NCBI GenBank assembly: GCA_034770075.1
Contig: CM068386.1
Coordinates: 45,359,990 to 45,423,989, forward strand
Direction of reading: 5' to 3'
DNA: 64,000 nt
From: Aralia elata
Lineage: Eukaryota; Streptophyta; Magnoliopsida; Apiales; Araliaceae
Shown in pieces: positions 24,008 to 36,240 of this stretch. Made by a program: the position numbers and the translations under genes. The notes beneath the pieces are model-generated. The model was not told where the DNA came from. It ran no database searches and saw only the letters and a list, made by a program, of their open reading frames with translations. The number at the start of each line of letters is the position of its first letter. Positions within the stretch are counted from its first letter, which is position 1.

Positions 24008-25190
24008 TTAAACAAACAATTGAGGATAACTCTGCATCATTTTCTCTTCGAGTTCCCACGTAGCTTCTTCAGCACTGTGGTTCCTCCAAATTACCTTAAC
24101 AGAAGGTATCACTTTATTTCTGAGAACCTGCTCTTTTCTGTCCACTATCTGTACAAGTATCTCTTCATAGGATAAATCTTTCTCAAACTGTATTGGTTCA
24201 TATTCTATTACATGTTTATAATCAGGCTTATACGGTCGTAGCACCGATATGTGAAAGACATTATGAATGTGGTCTAACTCGGGAGGTAAAGTTACCTCAT
24301 AAGCTACCTCACCCACTCTTTTTAGCATCTCAAAGGGTCCAATAAACCGCGGACTGAGTTTACCCATTTTACCAAATCTAATTTTTCCTTTCCAGGGAGA
24401 TACTTTGAGAAACACAAAACTCCCGACTTCAAATTCACGATTTTGACGATGCTGATCCGCATATTTCTTCTACCTGTCTTGAGCAGCTAACAATCTGGCT
24501 CTTATCACCTTGACAATTTCAGTAGTTTGCTGTACTAGCTCGGGTCCCAATAGGCGACGTTCACCAACCTCGTCCCAACATAACAGAGTTCTGCACTTCC
24601 TCCCATACAACGCTTCATATGGCGGCATTCCAATACTCGCGTGATAACTATTATTATAGGCAAACTCGACCAGAGGTAAATGATCATCCCAGTTACCCTT
24701 AAAATCCATAACGCACGCTCTCAGCATATCCTCTAACGTTTGAATTGTTCTTTCACTCTGGCCATCGGTTTGAGGATGGTAAGCTGTACTCATTCTCAAC
24801 TGTGTCCCCAAACAAGCCTGCAGACTCCTCCAAATTTTTGATGTGAAACGTGGATCTCTGTCCGACACAATTGATACTGGGACACCGTGCCTCGAAATAA
24901 TTTCGTTGACGTATAATTTGGCCAGTTGATCCAGGGTGAATCTGACTTTGATCTGCAGGAAATGCGCTGATTTCGTTAATCTGTCAACTATGACCCATAT
25001 TGCGTCATAACCCTTCTGAGTAGTTGGAAGCCCTACCACAAAGTCCATTGTGATATGCTCCCACTTCCATTCTGGTATCTCCAAGGGCTGTAACAAACCA
25101 CTTGGTCGTTGATGCTCTGCTTTGACTTTCTGACAAGTTAAGCACTTCGCAACACACTCAGCAACTTCCCTTTCATGTTTGGCCACCAAA
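24008..25190 (-). pseudogene. pol: Tekay element C: integrase and chromodomain
   Basis: The zinc-binding HHCC motif begins upstream (HSSRFSIHPG) and ends here with CLTCQKVKAEH. The catalytic core follows with its acidic residues in MDFVVGLP, VSDRDPRFTS and SERTIQTLEDML, then the GPY module (GKLSPRFIGPFEML) and a chromodomain ending VKVIWRNHSAEEATWELEEK. The 3' end is intact (stop at 24008). A one-base loss in the AAAAGGG-like run near 25171 puts this part out of frame with reverse transcriptase, and one TAG (24470-24472) interrupts it, a single transition from the CAG found in relatives. Confidence 0.92.
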
Positions 25191-27399
25191 AATGTTGTCG
25201 AAGATCCTGGTACATCTCTGTACTTCCCGGGTGTATCGAAAATCTTGAGCTATGAGCTTCGTTCAAAATGTCTTCTCTGATCTCCAGCACTGACGGAACC
25301 CAGATTCTGCCTTCAAATCTCAGCAACCCTTCGTTGTCGATTTTGTATTTAAGTTCTTCTCCCTCAAGCACTCTTTTTCGTATCTTAACACATTCCTCAT
25401 TCTGAAGTTGTGCTTCCTTCACTTTTTCCACCAAAGTTGGTTGGGTTTCCATCTGAAACAATTTTTCATTAGGCTCTGCCAGACCTTTCACCTCTAACTC
25501 CAATCTAGCCATTTCCGCTACGAGCTTCTCCTGAGCAGTTAATAAAAATAGTTTCTCCCGACCTTTTCTACTCAAAGCGTCGACAACCACATTAGCCTTC
25601 CCCGGATGGTATAGAATTTCGCAATCATAGTCTTTGATCAATTCTATCCATCTCCTCTGCCACATATTCAAATCCTTCTGTGTGAAAATATACTTCAGAC
25701 TTTTATGGTCTGTATATATTTCACACTTCTCCCCATAGAGATAGTGCCTCCAGATTTTCAAAGCAAACACCACGGCTGCTAACTCCAAATCATGGGTCAG
25801 ATACCCTTTTTCATAGTCTTTTAGTTGGAGCGATGCATATGCAATAACCTTACCATTATGCATAAGCACACAACCAAGTCCTTTATGCGATGCGTCGCTA
25901 TATACCACAAAATTTCCTGTATCATCTGGCAAAGACAACACAGGTGCCGAACTTAGTCTCTTCTTTAGCTCTTGGAAACTCTCTTCGCACTTCTGCGTCC
26001 AAACGAACTTCACTGATTTTCTTGTTAAATTCGTCAACGGAGTGGCGATCCTGGAGAAATCTTGAATAAAACGCCTGTAATAACCTGCCAAACCTAGGAA
26101 ACTCCTCACTTCTGACGGTGTTTTCGGCTAATCCGAGTTCACCACAACTTCAACTTTTGATGGATCCACCGATATGCCGTCCTTATCAATCCCATGCCCA
26201 AGAAATTGCACACGCTCTAACCAAAATTCGCATTTTGAAAATTTTGCATACAACTTCTCCTTCCTTAACGTCTCCAGTGTCACCCTCAAATGCTCCACGT
26301 GTTCTTCTTGAGTTTTGGAGTAAACCAGAATGTCGTCTATGAATACTACTACGAATTTATCCAAAAATGGTTTGAACACTCTATTCATTAAGTCCATGAA
26401 TGCTGCAGGCGCATTCGTTAAACCAAATGACATAGCCAAAAACTCATAGTGACCATATCTAGTTCGAAATGCCGTCTTTGGTATGTCTTCCTTTCTCACC
26501 TTCAACTGATGGTACCCACTTCGCAGATCTATCTTTGAAAAATATCTTGCTCCCTTCAATTGGTCAAACAGGTCATCGATCCTTGGCAACGGATACTTGT
26601 TTTTAATCGTGACCTTATTCAACTCTCTATAATCAATGCAAAGACGCATTGATCCGTCCTTCTTCTTGACGAATAACACTGGCGCTCCCCACGGTGAAAC
26701 GCTCGATTGAATATACTTTTTATCCAGCAACTCTTGTAATTGCACCATCAACTCCTTCATTTCTACTGGAGCCATTCGGTACGGGGCTTTTGATATAGGG
26801 GCTGTACCCGGTACTAAATCAATTACAAATTCAATTTCCCTATCTGGTGGTAATCCTGGCAAATCATCAGGAAACACGTCCGCAAAATCCCTAACTACCG
26901 GTATCTCCTCCAGCTTTGCACCCACCTTTCGGGTATCGACTATGTAGACTAGATATCCTACACATCCTTGTCTCAACATCTTTTCGGCCTGCATCATCGT
27001 CAGACAACTTGTTTGTTTAGGCGACTTGCTACCATAAAACACTACCTTTGACGAAGTCATAAGGTTTACACACTTCTTTTGACAATCAATAACTGCCCCA
27101 TGATTGAACAACCAATCCATTCCCAGTATGACATCAAACTCCCCAAGACGAATTGGGATCAAGTTTACTGTCATCACATGACCCTTAATGTCTACCTGAC
27201 AGTTTTTGTGAACAAACTTAACAGGAATCACCTCCCTATTTGCAATTTCTATATTCATAGGGTAATCTAACTCTTCCTGAGGTAACTCTAATTTCCTAGC
27301 AAAATCATCGGATATAAATGAACAAGTAGCACCCGAATCAAATAATACGTAAGCATTTACACTATTGACCGGAATGATACCTGACACTACATCCTTTGA
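25138..27399 (-). pseudogene. pol: Tekay element C: protease, reverse transcriptase, RNase H
   Basis: In order on the minus strand: retropepsin with an intact site (YVLFDSGATCSF, then DVILGMDWL); reverse transcriptase with WGAPVLFVKKKDGSMRLCID, MSFGLTNAPAAFMDLMN and the catalytic FIDD of VVVFIDDILVYSK; then RNase H (VVYSDASHKGLGCVLM, LELAAVVFALKIWRHYLYG, IYTDHKSLKYI). This is the expected Tekay order. The frame is broken by one TAG (26128-26130) at the RT/RNase H junction. The 419- and 323-codon halves are otherwise clean, so it decayed recently. Confidence 0.93.
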
Positions 27400-28503
27400 C
27401 TACACAGCATCCTATACCGTCATGTTGAATGTTCGAGCGGTAGGTCGATTGGGCTGCGTCGGTCCTGTGATAGTCAGATTGCCACCACTGTTGTTCCCCT
27501 TTCCTGCACTAGCTCCACCTGTAGTTTTCTTAGGGCAATCCCGAGAAAAGTGATCCTTTGACCCACAAATAAAACATGCGCCCTTCTTCGGACTAGGGCA
27601 ATTCGGTGCGATATGACCCTCCTGACCGCAATTAAAGCATACTCTCTTACCCTTCAAGCAAACATCCCCATGGCTCTTTCCGCAGTTACTGCATGCCTCC
27701 ACCTTCTTTTTCTGACTTCCCTACTGACTGGCACCAGAGTTACTATCACTCCACTTTCTTTTTTGATTGCTGCCACCATGGCTAGCACTTACTTTATTAT
27801 CATTCTCACTCTTCTTTTTTTTCTGCTCTTGGTTGTATTTAGACAGAGCATCACTCCCTCCTTCAGCGATAATCGCCTTCTCTAACACTGCCGTAAATGA
27901 ATTCAGTTGAAACATTGAAACTCGGCTATACAACCAGGGCTTCAGTCCCTGCTCAAACCTTCTAGCCTTTCGCTCATCCATGTTGACTTGATATGGCGCA
28001 AACCTTGCCAATTCATTGAACTTTGCAGCATACTCAGGTACCGTCATGGTACCTTGCTTCAATTCCAAAAATTGCACCTCCATTTGATTCTGTGCGCTTG
28101 CCGGAAAGTAGGTCTCGAAAAACATCTCCTTAAATCGCTCCCACGGTATTATCCCTTGGCCGCCTCGGGTTTTATTAGCTTGCCACCAGTAACTTGCTTC
28201 TGATTTGAGCATAAATGTTGCAAATGCAGTCTTCTGGTCCTCGTTGACCCTAGCGACATCAAACACTTTCTCCATCTCCATGACCCAGGTTTGTGCCTCG
28301 ATCGGATTCATAGACCCTTGAAATTCTGGGGGTCCAACAGCCTTGAAATCTTTAAAAGTCGTGGCCTGAGCTTGGGGTTAATTTGCAAATGCCCCCGTTA
28401 GCAGATTTACCAGCTGCTGCATTGGATTAGCGTTGACTTCTTCGTTGTTATTGGTAGATCCCTCAGGGGTCTGTTGACGGGTTTGTCTTCTTCTTGGCGG
28501 CAT
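27400..28503 (-). pseudogene. gag: Tekay element C: gag
   Basis: The start is the ATG at 28503 (MPPRRR), conserved in element D. The capsid-like retrotrans_gag segment (EFQGSMNPIEAQTWVMEMEK, WERFKEMFFETYFPAS, YAAKFNELARFAPYQV) is followed by a basic, serine-rich linker and zinc knuckles, two of them clear CCHC motifs (CFNCGQEGHIAPNC, CFICGSKDHFSRDC) preceded by a diverged one. The frame runs on into pol with no shift, as in a Gag-Pol fusion. Four in-frame stops (28378-28380 TAA, 27721-27723 TAG, 27412-27414 TAG, 27400-27402 TAG) can each arise from CAA or CAG by one C-to-T change. Confidence 0.92.
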
Positions 28504-28789
28504 CTTACTGTTAAGAATTCGCGCTATTAGATTATTACTCAATTACTTAAACATTTAAGTCTTAACTTAAACATTTATAAACAACACTATACACATAACA
28601 CATCTGATAAGCTTTCACATTTTATTCATTTACTACTTCAAAATAAACTAGCATCATAGTTATTTACATCATCTATCCTGAAATTGTAAAGTTCCAGGAT
28701 TACATCATTATTCTATCCCATTATATAAAACTGGGATTTATAACTTATTAATCTTCATAGATTTTCATACTAGCACCTCTAATCCTAAT
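28504..28789 (-). other. Spacer between extra ORF and gag of element C
   Basis: An AT-rich spacer with no open frame. On the minus strand it ends ATTCTTAACAG|TAAG just before the gag ATG, an acceptor-like sequence at the same place as in B and D. Confidence 0.5.
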
Positions 28790-29599
28790 CTACGATGACA
28801 TCCCACGGCGCACAGCTTCCTCGCGTTCCTGCTCCAAAATACGAGTCACCATTCTTCGACCCATTATATCTGGATGACGATGAACTCGATCCTGAGCTAT
28901 ATCTACTGTGGTGTGAAAAATATACTCCATCTCATCAATCTTGGCCTTCTTTGACCGCACCTCACATTCAACACGATCTGCGCGATTAGCCTCCCTCAAC
29001 CAAGCGTTTTCAGCTCTAACCTGCTTAGCTGACTCCTCTTTCAATTCTTCTCGTACCATTTCGTTTCTAGCCAATAGTTGACCTCATCTGTACTCAGACT
29101 GAGCTAGTCTCTGCTCGACTTCTGTAAGACGTGATGAAAGGTCTTGGATCTCTACATCCTTCTGCTCTAGAGCGGCTTGACATTCCACAACTTGATCTTC
29201 TAACTCCTTCTTTTGACTCTCTTCCTAAACTAGCTTCCACTCCACGTCCCCAAGACGTATATCGAGCTCCTCAATCTCACTGTTCTTCTGCTCCAAGACA
29301 GTCTGTCGCTCAGCCAGCTGCCCCTCTAACTCCTCCACTCTATCTTGTAACTCTATGTTGCGATCATACACCTGCTCATACATCTGAACACCTAAGGAAG
29401 ATAGTGGTATCTCCTCAGGGTCTTCCTCCTCCTCCTCAACCTCTTTAGGATCCTCCTCAGGATCTGACTCAGGCTCGTACTCAGGTTCTACAACAGTGAT
29501 CAGTGGGGTTAGTTCTCTCGGAACTAGCTGTTCCCAAACCTTATGAATATCTCGGGACTCCTCCTCCCTAGCCTGGTTGGGTTCTCCTCTATCAGTCAT
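28790..29599 (-). pseudogene. Extra coiled-coil ORF upstream of gag, Tekay element C
   Basis: One frame of 269 codons between the primer site and gag, on the gag strand, starts MTDRGEPNQAREEE at 29599. The N-terminus is very acidic (runs of E and D around residues 40-65), and a long heptad-like coiled coil follows (NIELQDRVEELEGQLAERQ and onward), then a basic C-terminal tail. Two in-frame stops (about 29225 TAG and 29080 TGA) are each one C-to-T step from CAG or CGA. The ATG follows ...TTTTATTGTCAG|G. Elements B and D have counterparts of similar length and composition. I do not recognise a named family; a structural or regulatory partner of Gag is only a guess. Confidence 0.75.
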
Positions 29600-29823
29600 C
29601 CTGACAATAAAATTTTAAGTTTTAATTACTACTCGATAATACTCGCGAGCACATAAGTTTGTTATCAAATAAGCACATAACACATAATCATTTTATTGTC
29701 TTTTGTGAATTTCCGTAATCCATTCCTTAGAACTCGATAAGATTTTATCACCACTATATTCTCTATCTTCTAAAAGGCTACTACCCTAAGGTTTTTCCCC
29801 ACCTAAAGGTTCATAACCTATCA

Positions 29824-29835
29824 GCTCTGATACCA
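29824..29835 (-). other. Primer-binding site of element C
   Basis: On the minus strand TGGTATCAGAGC follows the LTR end after three bases, matching the 3' end complement of initiator Met tRNA. It fixes 29839 as the LTR terminus. Confidence 0.92.
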
Positions 29836-29838
29836 ACC

Positions 29839-32454
29839 TGTGACACCCCCAAATCCGGGTACTTCAACTCCACAGATTTGGTGTTCACTATACCATACAT
29901 TCAAGACTAACTACCCTTGATAAAGATAATATAATTAAACTGAATGAAACATCTTCCCACAAAAAGGGGTTACAACTCAAATCTCTTAAATAAACAAATC
30001 CCAGGTTATCTAACCTCTATTACATCAGTGCGGAATTAAAATATAATTTTAAACAAGTCTTGTTACAAATAAACATCAAATGTATAACGGATCTCTTGCT
30101 ACTTCGGCATCTTGCCCTTGCCTTTACTCGTGGACGGCTCGTCTGATTTCTTTGTCTTAGCTGCAATGTTTTAGTGCAAGAGTGAGCAAACAATTGCCCA
30201 CAAGCATAATAACGATAACAATTGAATAATTAACGAACTAGATTTCAACTGAGGTATTGTAGTTTTCTGAATTCAATCAATAACCAATCGAAATATGAAA
30301 GCTTAATAGGATACTTGGCTCAAGAACTGATTATAGAATTCAAGGTTTAAAATTGTATCTGAGGGTCACAAGACCTCGAACTATGTCCTAGGTTAACAAG
30401 TATTTCTACCGTAACCTTTAACAGTCTTATAGACTATAGACCATCCATCTCGTACTCAGGGGGATCAGCCCTTTGTACAATGTATTGTGCACAAACATTT
30501 TAACGCTGTCGCGTAATTAATCCCCTATATTAGGGTTGTTCATCTCAGTTTAGCATCAGAATCCGTACCAAAAGGAACTTGGTTCGGAACAGTTTTAAAA
30601 TATTCAAAGTCTTTAGAACGCTCATCAACTAAGGACTAGCTGAATCAATTAGGGTTTGCTAGTCACTAAAACATTTGATTCATCATTAAAGTTTGTACAA
30701 TAAAACTTCGGTTCGAAGTTTGAACAACAATCAACGATCGAATAACAAATAACTGGAATAAAGCTTCAACACTTAATCATGATAACAACCTTGCTTGAAT
30801 AACAATAAGCTAAGGCTAATAATCTTGCTCAATAGAAATAACAAGTTTAAGGGAGGAAAACTTGCCTCGTGCGTAGATTACAGTTTTAAATAATTCACGT
30901 TCCTTAATCGACCTATACATTTCGATTATAAAATGGTAACAATAATTAGTTACAGAACAATATATACTTTAAAATTTGATCTTATCCTATTTCATTGTAA
31001 CATCTCGATTGTTATTCGATAATCAACAAGTACTTGCTTAACAACCATCGTGGTATCTCATTAGTCACTTTATACCTTAATATAAGTTTTAAACTTGTTT
31101 ATAGCATCATAGTAAAATCACAAATAAAAATTTAAAATTTCAGTTACTGTTCCTTCGCCGGGGCGAGAATTTACTTAACAAAAAGCTCGCTGGGGCGAGA
31201 CTTCGCCGGGGCGAAGATTTCCTTAATAATATTCTCGCCGGGGCGAGACTTCGCCGGGGCGAAGATTTCCTTAATAATATTCTCGCCGGGGCGAGACTTC
31301 GCCGGGGCGAGAAATCCAGTACATTTCTACCGCCGGGGCGGTAAACTCGGCAGTCACGTCCTACAGTTCGCGAACCAGTGACATTCTAGGCTAAAATTTC
31401 CAAATTCTACCATCCAACACATAATTTAAACTTACCCAGACATCAAACATGTTATAAAACAATTACCCAACATGTTTCTAACCAATTTAACCATTATAAC
31501 ACACCTAACCAACTAATTAGAACCCAAAAATTCACTGTTTAAACAAAATATTCATGTTTTAGCCATTTTAATGAAATCAACCACTGAAAATTCATCTTTA
31601 AACCATTTTAATCCATTCCACTTACATTCTTTTCGTTCCTCATCATATTATCATAATCAAATGTCAATTTACCGATTAATAAACAAATTAAACATCAATT
31701 TCATACACATAAGCCATACATGAAAATAAAGCTCTGTAACACCAAAAAACTTCATTCTAAAACATGATTTCATGGATTAACACCTTCAAATTGATTTATA
31801 ACCACCATATAATCATCTAGTACATGCTTACTAACAGTTTCATCAACTAATTCATGCTTTGAACAACTAACTTCATATACAGTAAAGTAAATTTAAAAAG
31901 AAATACAGTGAAGAATATTATACATTCTATTGCTTAGAAAACTTGATTAATTCTCCTTTGATTTTAGAATTCTTCTCTCCAACCTCCAAACTTCTCTCTC
32001 AATTTCTCTCTATTCTTTCAAACTCTCAATTTTCTCTAAACTTTCAAAGCTCTGTTCTCTCTTCTTTAAGCTTAGAAACAACTGACAATCTTTTTAACGT
32101 ACTTAGCTTTTAAGTTAACCAGTTAAAGAAATCAAGAGTTAGGCTTTGTTTGGTAGAACCAAAGAAAATAATCCATTTTTACTAACCAAGGGTCACAAGG
32201 CCTTTGTATGGTTTATCTAAATAAACTATCCTATTCAAATAAATCCTTTATTCAAATAAATCATTTAATCATCTAATTTAATTATTAAATTAAATTAGAA
32301 TAAACATATCAAATCATATTTAAATAGCATTTAACATAAATTCTTTCACCATAACTTTATAAATTATTTATTTTACTCCATAAATAAATTATTAAAAATA
32401 TTTATATAATTCAATAAATATTTTTATTTATTCACAAAAATCGCATTCGTTACA
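29839..32454 (-). repeat. 5' LTR of Tekay element C
   Basis: Partner of 21151-23897, 2616 bp, flanked on the right by the target copy ATTGA (32455-32459). The two LTRs differ at scattered bases, in copy number of the GC-rich array (here 31153-31343), and by a ~146-bp deletion here between two AAATAAA words. Its minus-strand GA-rich tract (about 31975-32065) leads to a donor-like GTATAATA at 31922-31923 and beyond. Confidence 0.93.
31153..31343. repeat. TTCGCCGGGGCGAA-type palindromic array in C's 5' LTR
   Basis: Same array as in the 3' LTR, with the 48-bp unit repeated and the first unit differing (CTCGCTGGGGCGAGAC replaces CTCGTCGGGGCGAAG). The difference shows the array changes by slippage or exchange between LTRs. 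Confidence 0.9.
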
Positions 32455-35012
32455 ATTGATCTCTCAATTAACATCACACATTTCACCCATAATATCATTG
32501 CTTTACATTACATTGTCTAATAGTCATTAATATCATTACATTACATTACATTACATTGTATTAGACATTACATTAAAGTCTTAGTGTTATAATTATCCTT
32601 TGATAATCTTTTGATCACTTCACTGCTTAATCTTTCCTTATATAAGTCTATCTTTATGATCCAGTAGGTTAAATACCCAATCCAGTAAACTGGATTCAAA
32701 CTATCCCCCTAATCTAGCATCCTGGATTCACACTATTCAATTCATCAAACTGTTTTCCCTAATCCAGCAAACTGGATTCAAACTATTCAATTCATCAAAT
32801 TGTTTTCCCTAATCCAAATAACTGGATTCAAACTATTCCCCCTAATCCAGCATCCTGGATTCACACTATTCAATTCACCACTTTTTATGTTAATTAAATA
32901 ACATGTGAGTAAGTAATTATCGTTATTAATTACTTAATCTTACTTAAATAATAAATAGTCAATTTATTAACTTTAACATTCTCAAATCATTAACTAATTA
33001 ATTAAATAATAATTAATTCATTCTTTATCCCTATTTATTATTTAGTCGTAACTAAATAATAAATAGTTAGTTTAATAACACTAACTCTATTTAATTATTA
33101 TCCAATGTTAATTAAATAATAATTAAATAGTTAATTACACTTAAAAATATTTAATTAGTTTAATTATTAATTAGTAGCATTAAAATTTACTAGTTGGTAA
33201 ATTCAAATGAGCTAAAAAAAATTAGACCATTAACTACTTGAAAAATTACTTATTACTCAAACAAATACCAAATTAATTATTATAATATTCTTTCACATTT
33301 TAGAAAATTTTTGGGTCGGGACTCATCGCCGGAACCGGCCGAAAAAGGCCTGAACCGTCGCCGAAAGTCCCTTGTGAACCGGACCGGTTCACCTTTATTA
33401 GGCATGCAGGCTGCCTCCTCATTTCTAGCCGCAGAGTCCTTCACGGAAACGCGAATAAAATAAAATCTACATCTCAGATTAGGGTCTAGTCGGTACCGTT
33501 GGATTCGTATCTTTCCGAATTATAATTTTCCATCATCAAACACCAAATTTGGACAAGTTTTGACCATTGAAAATGGACCAGAATTGGACTATTCTGCACA
33601 GTCCCTTGACAGTTATGTGTTTTGGTAAAAATTACATAACTCTCTCATTTTAACTTCTTTTTCAATGATTCCAATGAGGTTCTCTTTCTAACTTACCCCT
33701 TAAAACTCAAAAAAAAGAAAACCAATAATATCATGTATAGATTTTAAAATACACAATTTATTCGAACAAGTTATGGTTTGTACGTCGGTAAAAATATTTT
33801 CAAGCTTTTAGCCTATCTTTTCTATACAAACCCATACCATTTCATACCACAACCACATATCATCAAACATAAACATATTTAGCATAATTCTAAATATTTA
33901 AAACATAAACATTAAACTTCTAACATAAGATTTCACCCATAACCCAAAATTAGGGTTTTTAGGGTTTTTAAGTTAGTTATTTACCTTCTTTGCTTGGTGG
34001 CTTGCTTTCTTTTCTTTCCAAAGTAGGAGATGAAACTTAATGGCATTCACAAGCTCTCTTTCTTCCTCCCTTAGGTGGCGGCAACCTCTCTCCTCTTTTG
34101 CAAATAATTTTGCTCACAAGGATTACTAGATTTCTCTCTAGTTTTTCTCTTTAATTTTTCTCTCTCTAACTTTACCAAATGAAGAAGATGAACATTGCTT
34201 TTGGCTTTACACTAATTACTCACATGAACTATAGATATAAAAATTATATCTATCTATTGTATCATCATTGCAAAGTGGACTCATTTTGACAACTTGGTTA
34301 TGGACATTTATTACTACTTGTACTTTTTTTTTCTTCCAACAAGCAAGCCTTAAAAATTTAACAACTCCCCCCATGTGGGGTCCCATGGCCGGCAGCCCCG
34401 TCTCCCATCATGCCCAAATTTTGATTTTCTTTAATACTTTAATGGATTAAATAAGTTGTTCAAGATATTTTGCAAATGGGCTAACAATTGGAATTTATTG
34501 TAAATACATTTGGGCTCCCTTTTTCTCTATTTGGGCTACTAGTTTGCCAAGATTTTTACTTTGCTTCTTGGACTACTAATTTAATTAGATATTGGGCTAA
34601 TTTAGTTAGTCCACACATTAATTATCCAAGTTCATGTTCAATTAATTGAGTGGACTTGGTTAATTAATTAATTAGGCTAGTCCCTAGTGTTTTATTACTA
34701 AATGGACTACTAAAAATAATTATTCTTATTTCACATAATCCTCATTAATTAATACTCATATTAATTAATTTACAATTTCATTTACTTACTATATTCAATT
34801 GAATTGAATATTTAATTAACTCATTGTCTTATCAATTGCTTGATACTAAAATTCCTAGGTTAGTCCACTAAATTGAATAACTATTAGTGGGACCTCCTTT
34901 AACTAACAATTAGTCACATAGATCATTCCTTATATGCCACAAAATTTTCAATAACATTAATATTTAATTAATATATTCATTTACAATACGACTTAAAGTT
35001 CTGGCTATTACA
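32455..35012 (-). repeat. 3' LTR of Tekay element B, left portion
   Basis: Continuation of the LTR begun at 20039 after element C, starting with the duplicated ATTGA and ending CTATTACA (minus-strand start TGTAATAGCC). The rebuilt LTR is about 3.66 kb. It holds an ACATT microsatellite (about 32529-32560), the AATCCAGCAAACTGGATTC array (32659-32872), a CT-rich tract (about 34070-34165), and on the minus strand AAGAAG|GTAAATAAC (around 33985), a good donor-like site. The small open frame near 34268 is not convincing. Confidence 0.9.
32659..32872. repeat. AATCCAGCAAACTGGATTC array in B's 3' LTR
   Basis: Imperfect copies of a self-complementary 19-mer (AATCCAG...CTGGATT) spaced by AAACTATTCAATTCATC-type words. 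It is the reverse-strand version of the array in solo LTR E, placing B and E in one family. Confidence 0.88.
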
Positions 35013-35025
35013 TCCTCCCCTCCTT
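35013..35025 (-). other. Polypurine tract of element B
   Basis: On the minus strand AAGGAGGGGAGGA directly precedes the LTR start TGTAATAGCC; it is identical in sequence to the tract of element D. Confidence 0.85.
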
Positions 35026-35058
35026 ATAAGAATTTCGTCCCCGAAATTTCACATAAGG

Positions 35059-36240
35059 TTACTCAAAAAGATTAGGATAATTCTTCCTCATCTTTTCCTC
35101 GAGTTCCCACGTAGCTTCTTCAACTGCGTGGTTTCTCCATAGCACTTTGACAGAATGTATAACTTTATTCCTTAACTTCTGCTCTTTCCTATCCAAAATT
35201 TCTATAGGGATTTCTTCATACGATAAGTCCTTCTCGACTTGAATCGGTCCATATGATATAACAAGCTTTTAATCAGGCTTATACGGACACAACACTGACA
35301 CATGAAACATGTTGTGGATATGTTCCAGTTCAGGAGGTAGAGCCACCTCGTACGCCACTTCACCTATCTTCTTCAGTATCTGGAACGGTCCAATAAATCT
35401 CGGACTTAATTTTCCTTTCTTGCCAAATCTTATTTTCCCTTTCCAGGGAGATACTTTCAAAAACACATAGCTCCCTACTTCAAAGTCTCTCTTATTGCGA
35501 TGCAAATCTGCATACTTCTTTTGACGATCTTGAGCTGCTACCAGACGAGCTCTTATTACCCTGATGATCTTTACGGTCTGCTGCACCAATTCTGGCCCCA
35601 CCAGTCTGCGTTCACCTACTTCATCCTAACACAATGACGTTCTACATTTTCTCCCATACAGTGCTTCGTATGGTGGCATTCCAATACTCGCGTGATAACT
35701 GTTATTATACGCAAATTCTACGAGTGGAAGATAATCCTCCCAGCTTCCCTTGAAGTCCATCACACAGGCTCTGAGTATATCTTCTAATGTTTGAATTGTT
35801 CTCTCGCCTTGCCCATCGGTCTGTGGATGATAAGCGGTACTTAACCTCAATTGTGTCCCCATTCTTTCTTGAAGACTCCTCCAAAAATTTGAAGTGAAGC
35901 GCGGATCTCTATCAGATACAATTGATACCGGCACTCCATGTCTTGAAACTATTTATTTGATATACAACTTGGCTAGTTGATCCAAATTGTATCTAATCTT
36001 GATCGGCAAAAAGTGCGCTGACTTTGTAAGACGATCTACAATCACCCATATGGCGTCGTATCCTTTCTGTGTTGTTGGAAGCCCCACCACAAAATCCATT
36101 GTTATATGCTCCCATTTCTATTCAGAAATCTCTAGCGGCTGCAATAATCCACTCGGTCGTTGATGCTCTGCCTTGACTCTCTGACAGGCTAAATATCTGC
36201 TGACACATTCTGCAACCTCTCTCTTCATGTTCGGCCACCA
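35059..36240 (-). pseudogene. pol: Tekay element B: integrase and chromodomain
   Basis: On the minus strand, the zinc finger tail (YLACQRVKAEHQRPSG) leads into the core with VSDRDPRFTS and GERTIQTLEDIL, then AYNNSYHASIGMPPYEALYG, the GPY module (GKLSPRFIGPFQIL) and the chromodomain (VKVLWRNHAVEEATWELEEK), ending PNLFE. Stops lie near 36115, 35950, 35630 and 35269-35271. Two of these (at 36115 and 35630) fit TGG-to-TAG transitions, but at least two look like transversions, so B is older or more randomly decayed than D. Confidence 0.9.

Noticed and set aside
29131..29448. 105-codon proline/serine-rich frame on the plus strand
   Set aside because: Antisense shadow of the acidic coiled-coil ORF of element C; its composition mirrors that ORF's codons.
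32529..32560. ACATT microsatellite as a telomere-like repeat
   Set aside because: Pentamer ACATT, only about six units, not the plant TTTAGGG repeat; simple slippage in B's LTR.
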